The position numbers and the translations under genes were made by a program. Below, piece by piece: positions 6,107 through 6,257 of a stretch of 6,257 bases of DNA (within the stretch, counting starts at the first letter, position 1; every line of letters begins with the position of its first letter). Source of the stretch: Chamaesiphon sp031376885 (lineage in GTDB: Bacteria > Cyanobacteriota > Cyanobacteriia > Cyanobacteriales > Chamaesiphonaceae). Location: positions 1 through 6,257 of the forward strand of contig JANMEL010000012.1 of assembly GCA_031376885.1 (NCBI GenBank), in the 5' to 3' direction. The notes under the pieces were generated by a model. The model saw only the letters and a program-made list of their open reading frames with translations. It searched no databases and had not been told where the DNA came from.

Positions 6107-6163
6107 GATCGAAATTATCTATCAACAACTAATCATAGCAGGGGTCAGAGGTCAGGGGACAGC

Positions 6164-6206
6164 GAAAAGTGCGGTCTTGGGGTCTCCCCAAGTAGAGCAC
6201 CTTTTC
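6164..6206. repeat. Palindromic cyanobacterial intergenic repeat (hairpin)
   Basis: GAAAAGTGC-ggt-CTTGGGG-tct-CCCCAAG-taga-GCAC-c-TTTTC folds into a long imperfect hairpin: a perfect 7-bp core stem (6176-6182 with 6186-6192), a GTGC/GCAC stem and an outer AAAA/TTTT part. The AGTGCGGTCTTGGGG phrase is one I associate with dispersed repeats in cyanobacterial genomes; only one copy lies in this window, so dispersal cannot be shown here. It lies about 60 bp upstream of the regulator's start. Confidence 0.6.
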
Positions 6207-6215
6207 AAGAGAGGG

Positions 6216-6235
6216 GTCAGTTTGGGAAAGCTGAC
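6216..6235. repeat. Second small hairpin in the repeat region
   Basis: GTCAG-TTT-GGG-AAA-G-CTGAC forms a stem with one bulged base. The flanking GGGGTCAG (6213-6220) also occurs at 6141-6148, and the motif recurs as GTCAGGGG at 6151-6158, so 6140-6235 is a patchwork of short GGGGTCAG-type repeats. No gene is seen from 6107 to the end. Confidence 0.45.
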
Positions 6236-6257
6236 GCACTAATGGTTTGTTGGCGTA

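Overview
The window looks like cyanobacterial chromosome. The HIP1 octamer GCGATCGC occurs five times (about 1526, 1954, 3255, 3687 and 3702), shorter CGATCG runs are frequent, and the protein families are typical of filamentous or unicellular cyanobacteria (tandem CobO-type protein, AvtA, Uma2, LuxR-type regulator). No tRNA, rRNA, CRISPR array or complete transposon is visible.

Layout. (1) 4-1461, minus strand: a shrunken group II intron of 1458 nt with a readable 5' end, domain V and domain VI. Its intron-encoded reverse transcriptase is dead: fragments lie in all three frames and an internal segment is missing. It contains no HIP1 site. (2) 1572-2750, minus: an intact protein made of two CobO/BtuR-type corrinoid adenosyltransferase domains in tandem. 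The intron sits about 110 bp downstream of its stop codon. (3) 2748-2784: a perfect 12-bp inverted repeat that carries back-to-back TATAAT boxes between that gene and the divergent avtA. (4) 2814-4082, plus: avtA, an intact valine-pyruvate aminotransferase. It is followed after 29 nt by kptA, an RNA 2'-phosphotransferase gene cut short after its N-terminal winged-helix part. (5) 4353-4572: two diverged direct copies of a roughly 100-bp module, each ending in an intrinsic terminator on the plus strand. (6) 4659-4914, plus: an Uma2-family (DUF820) gene that has lost its middle. (7) 5018-6106, minus: an intact LuxR-type transcription factor with a large N-terminal sensory region. (8) 6140-6257: palindromic repeat sequence of the kind scattered through cyanobacterial intergenic DNA.

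Working together: avtA (alanine/valine metabolism) and the CobO-like gene (corrinoid adenosylation or a related ATP-dependent role) are divergently transcribed from one symmetric promoter region, so joint control is possible but unproven. The kptA and Uma2 remnants, the duplicated terminator modules and the crippled intron show gene decay and repeat build-up around intact metabolic genes. No new multi-gene system is evident. The most unusual elements are the duplicated terminator-bearing module and the symmetric divergent promoter.
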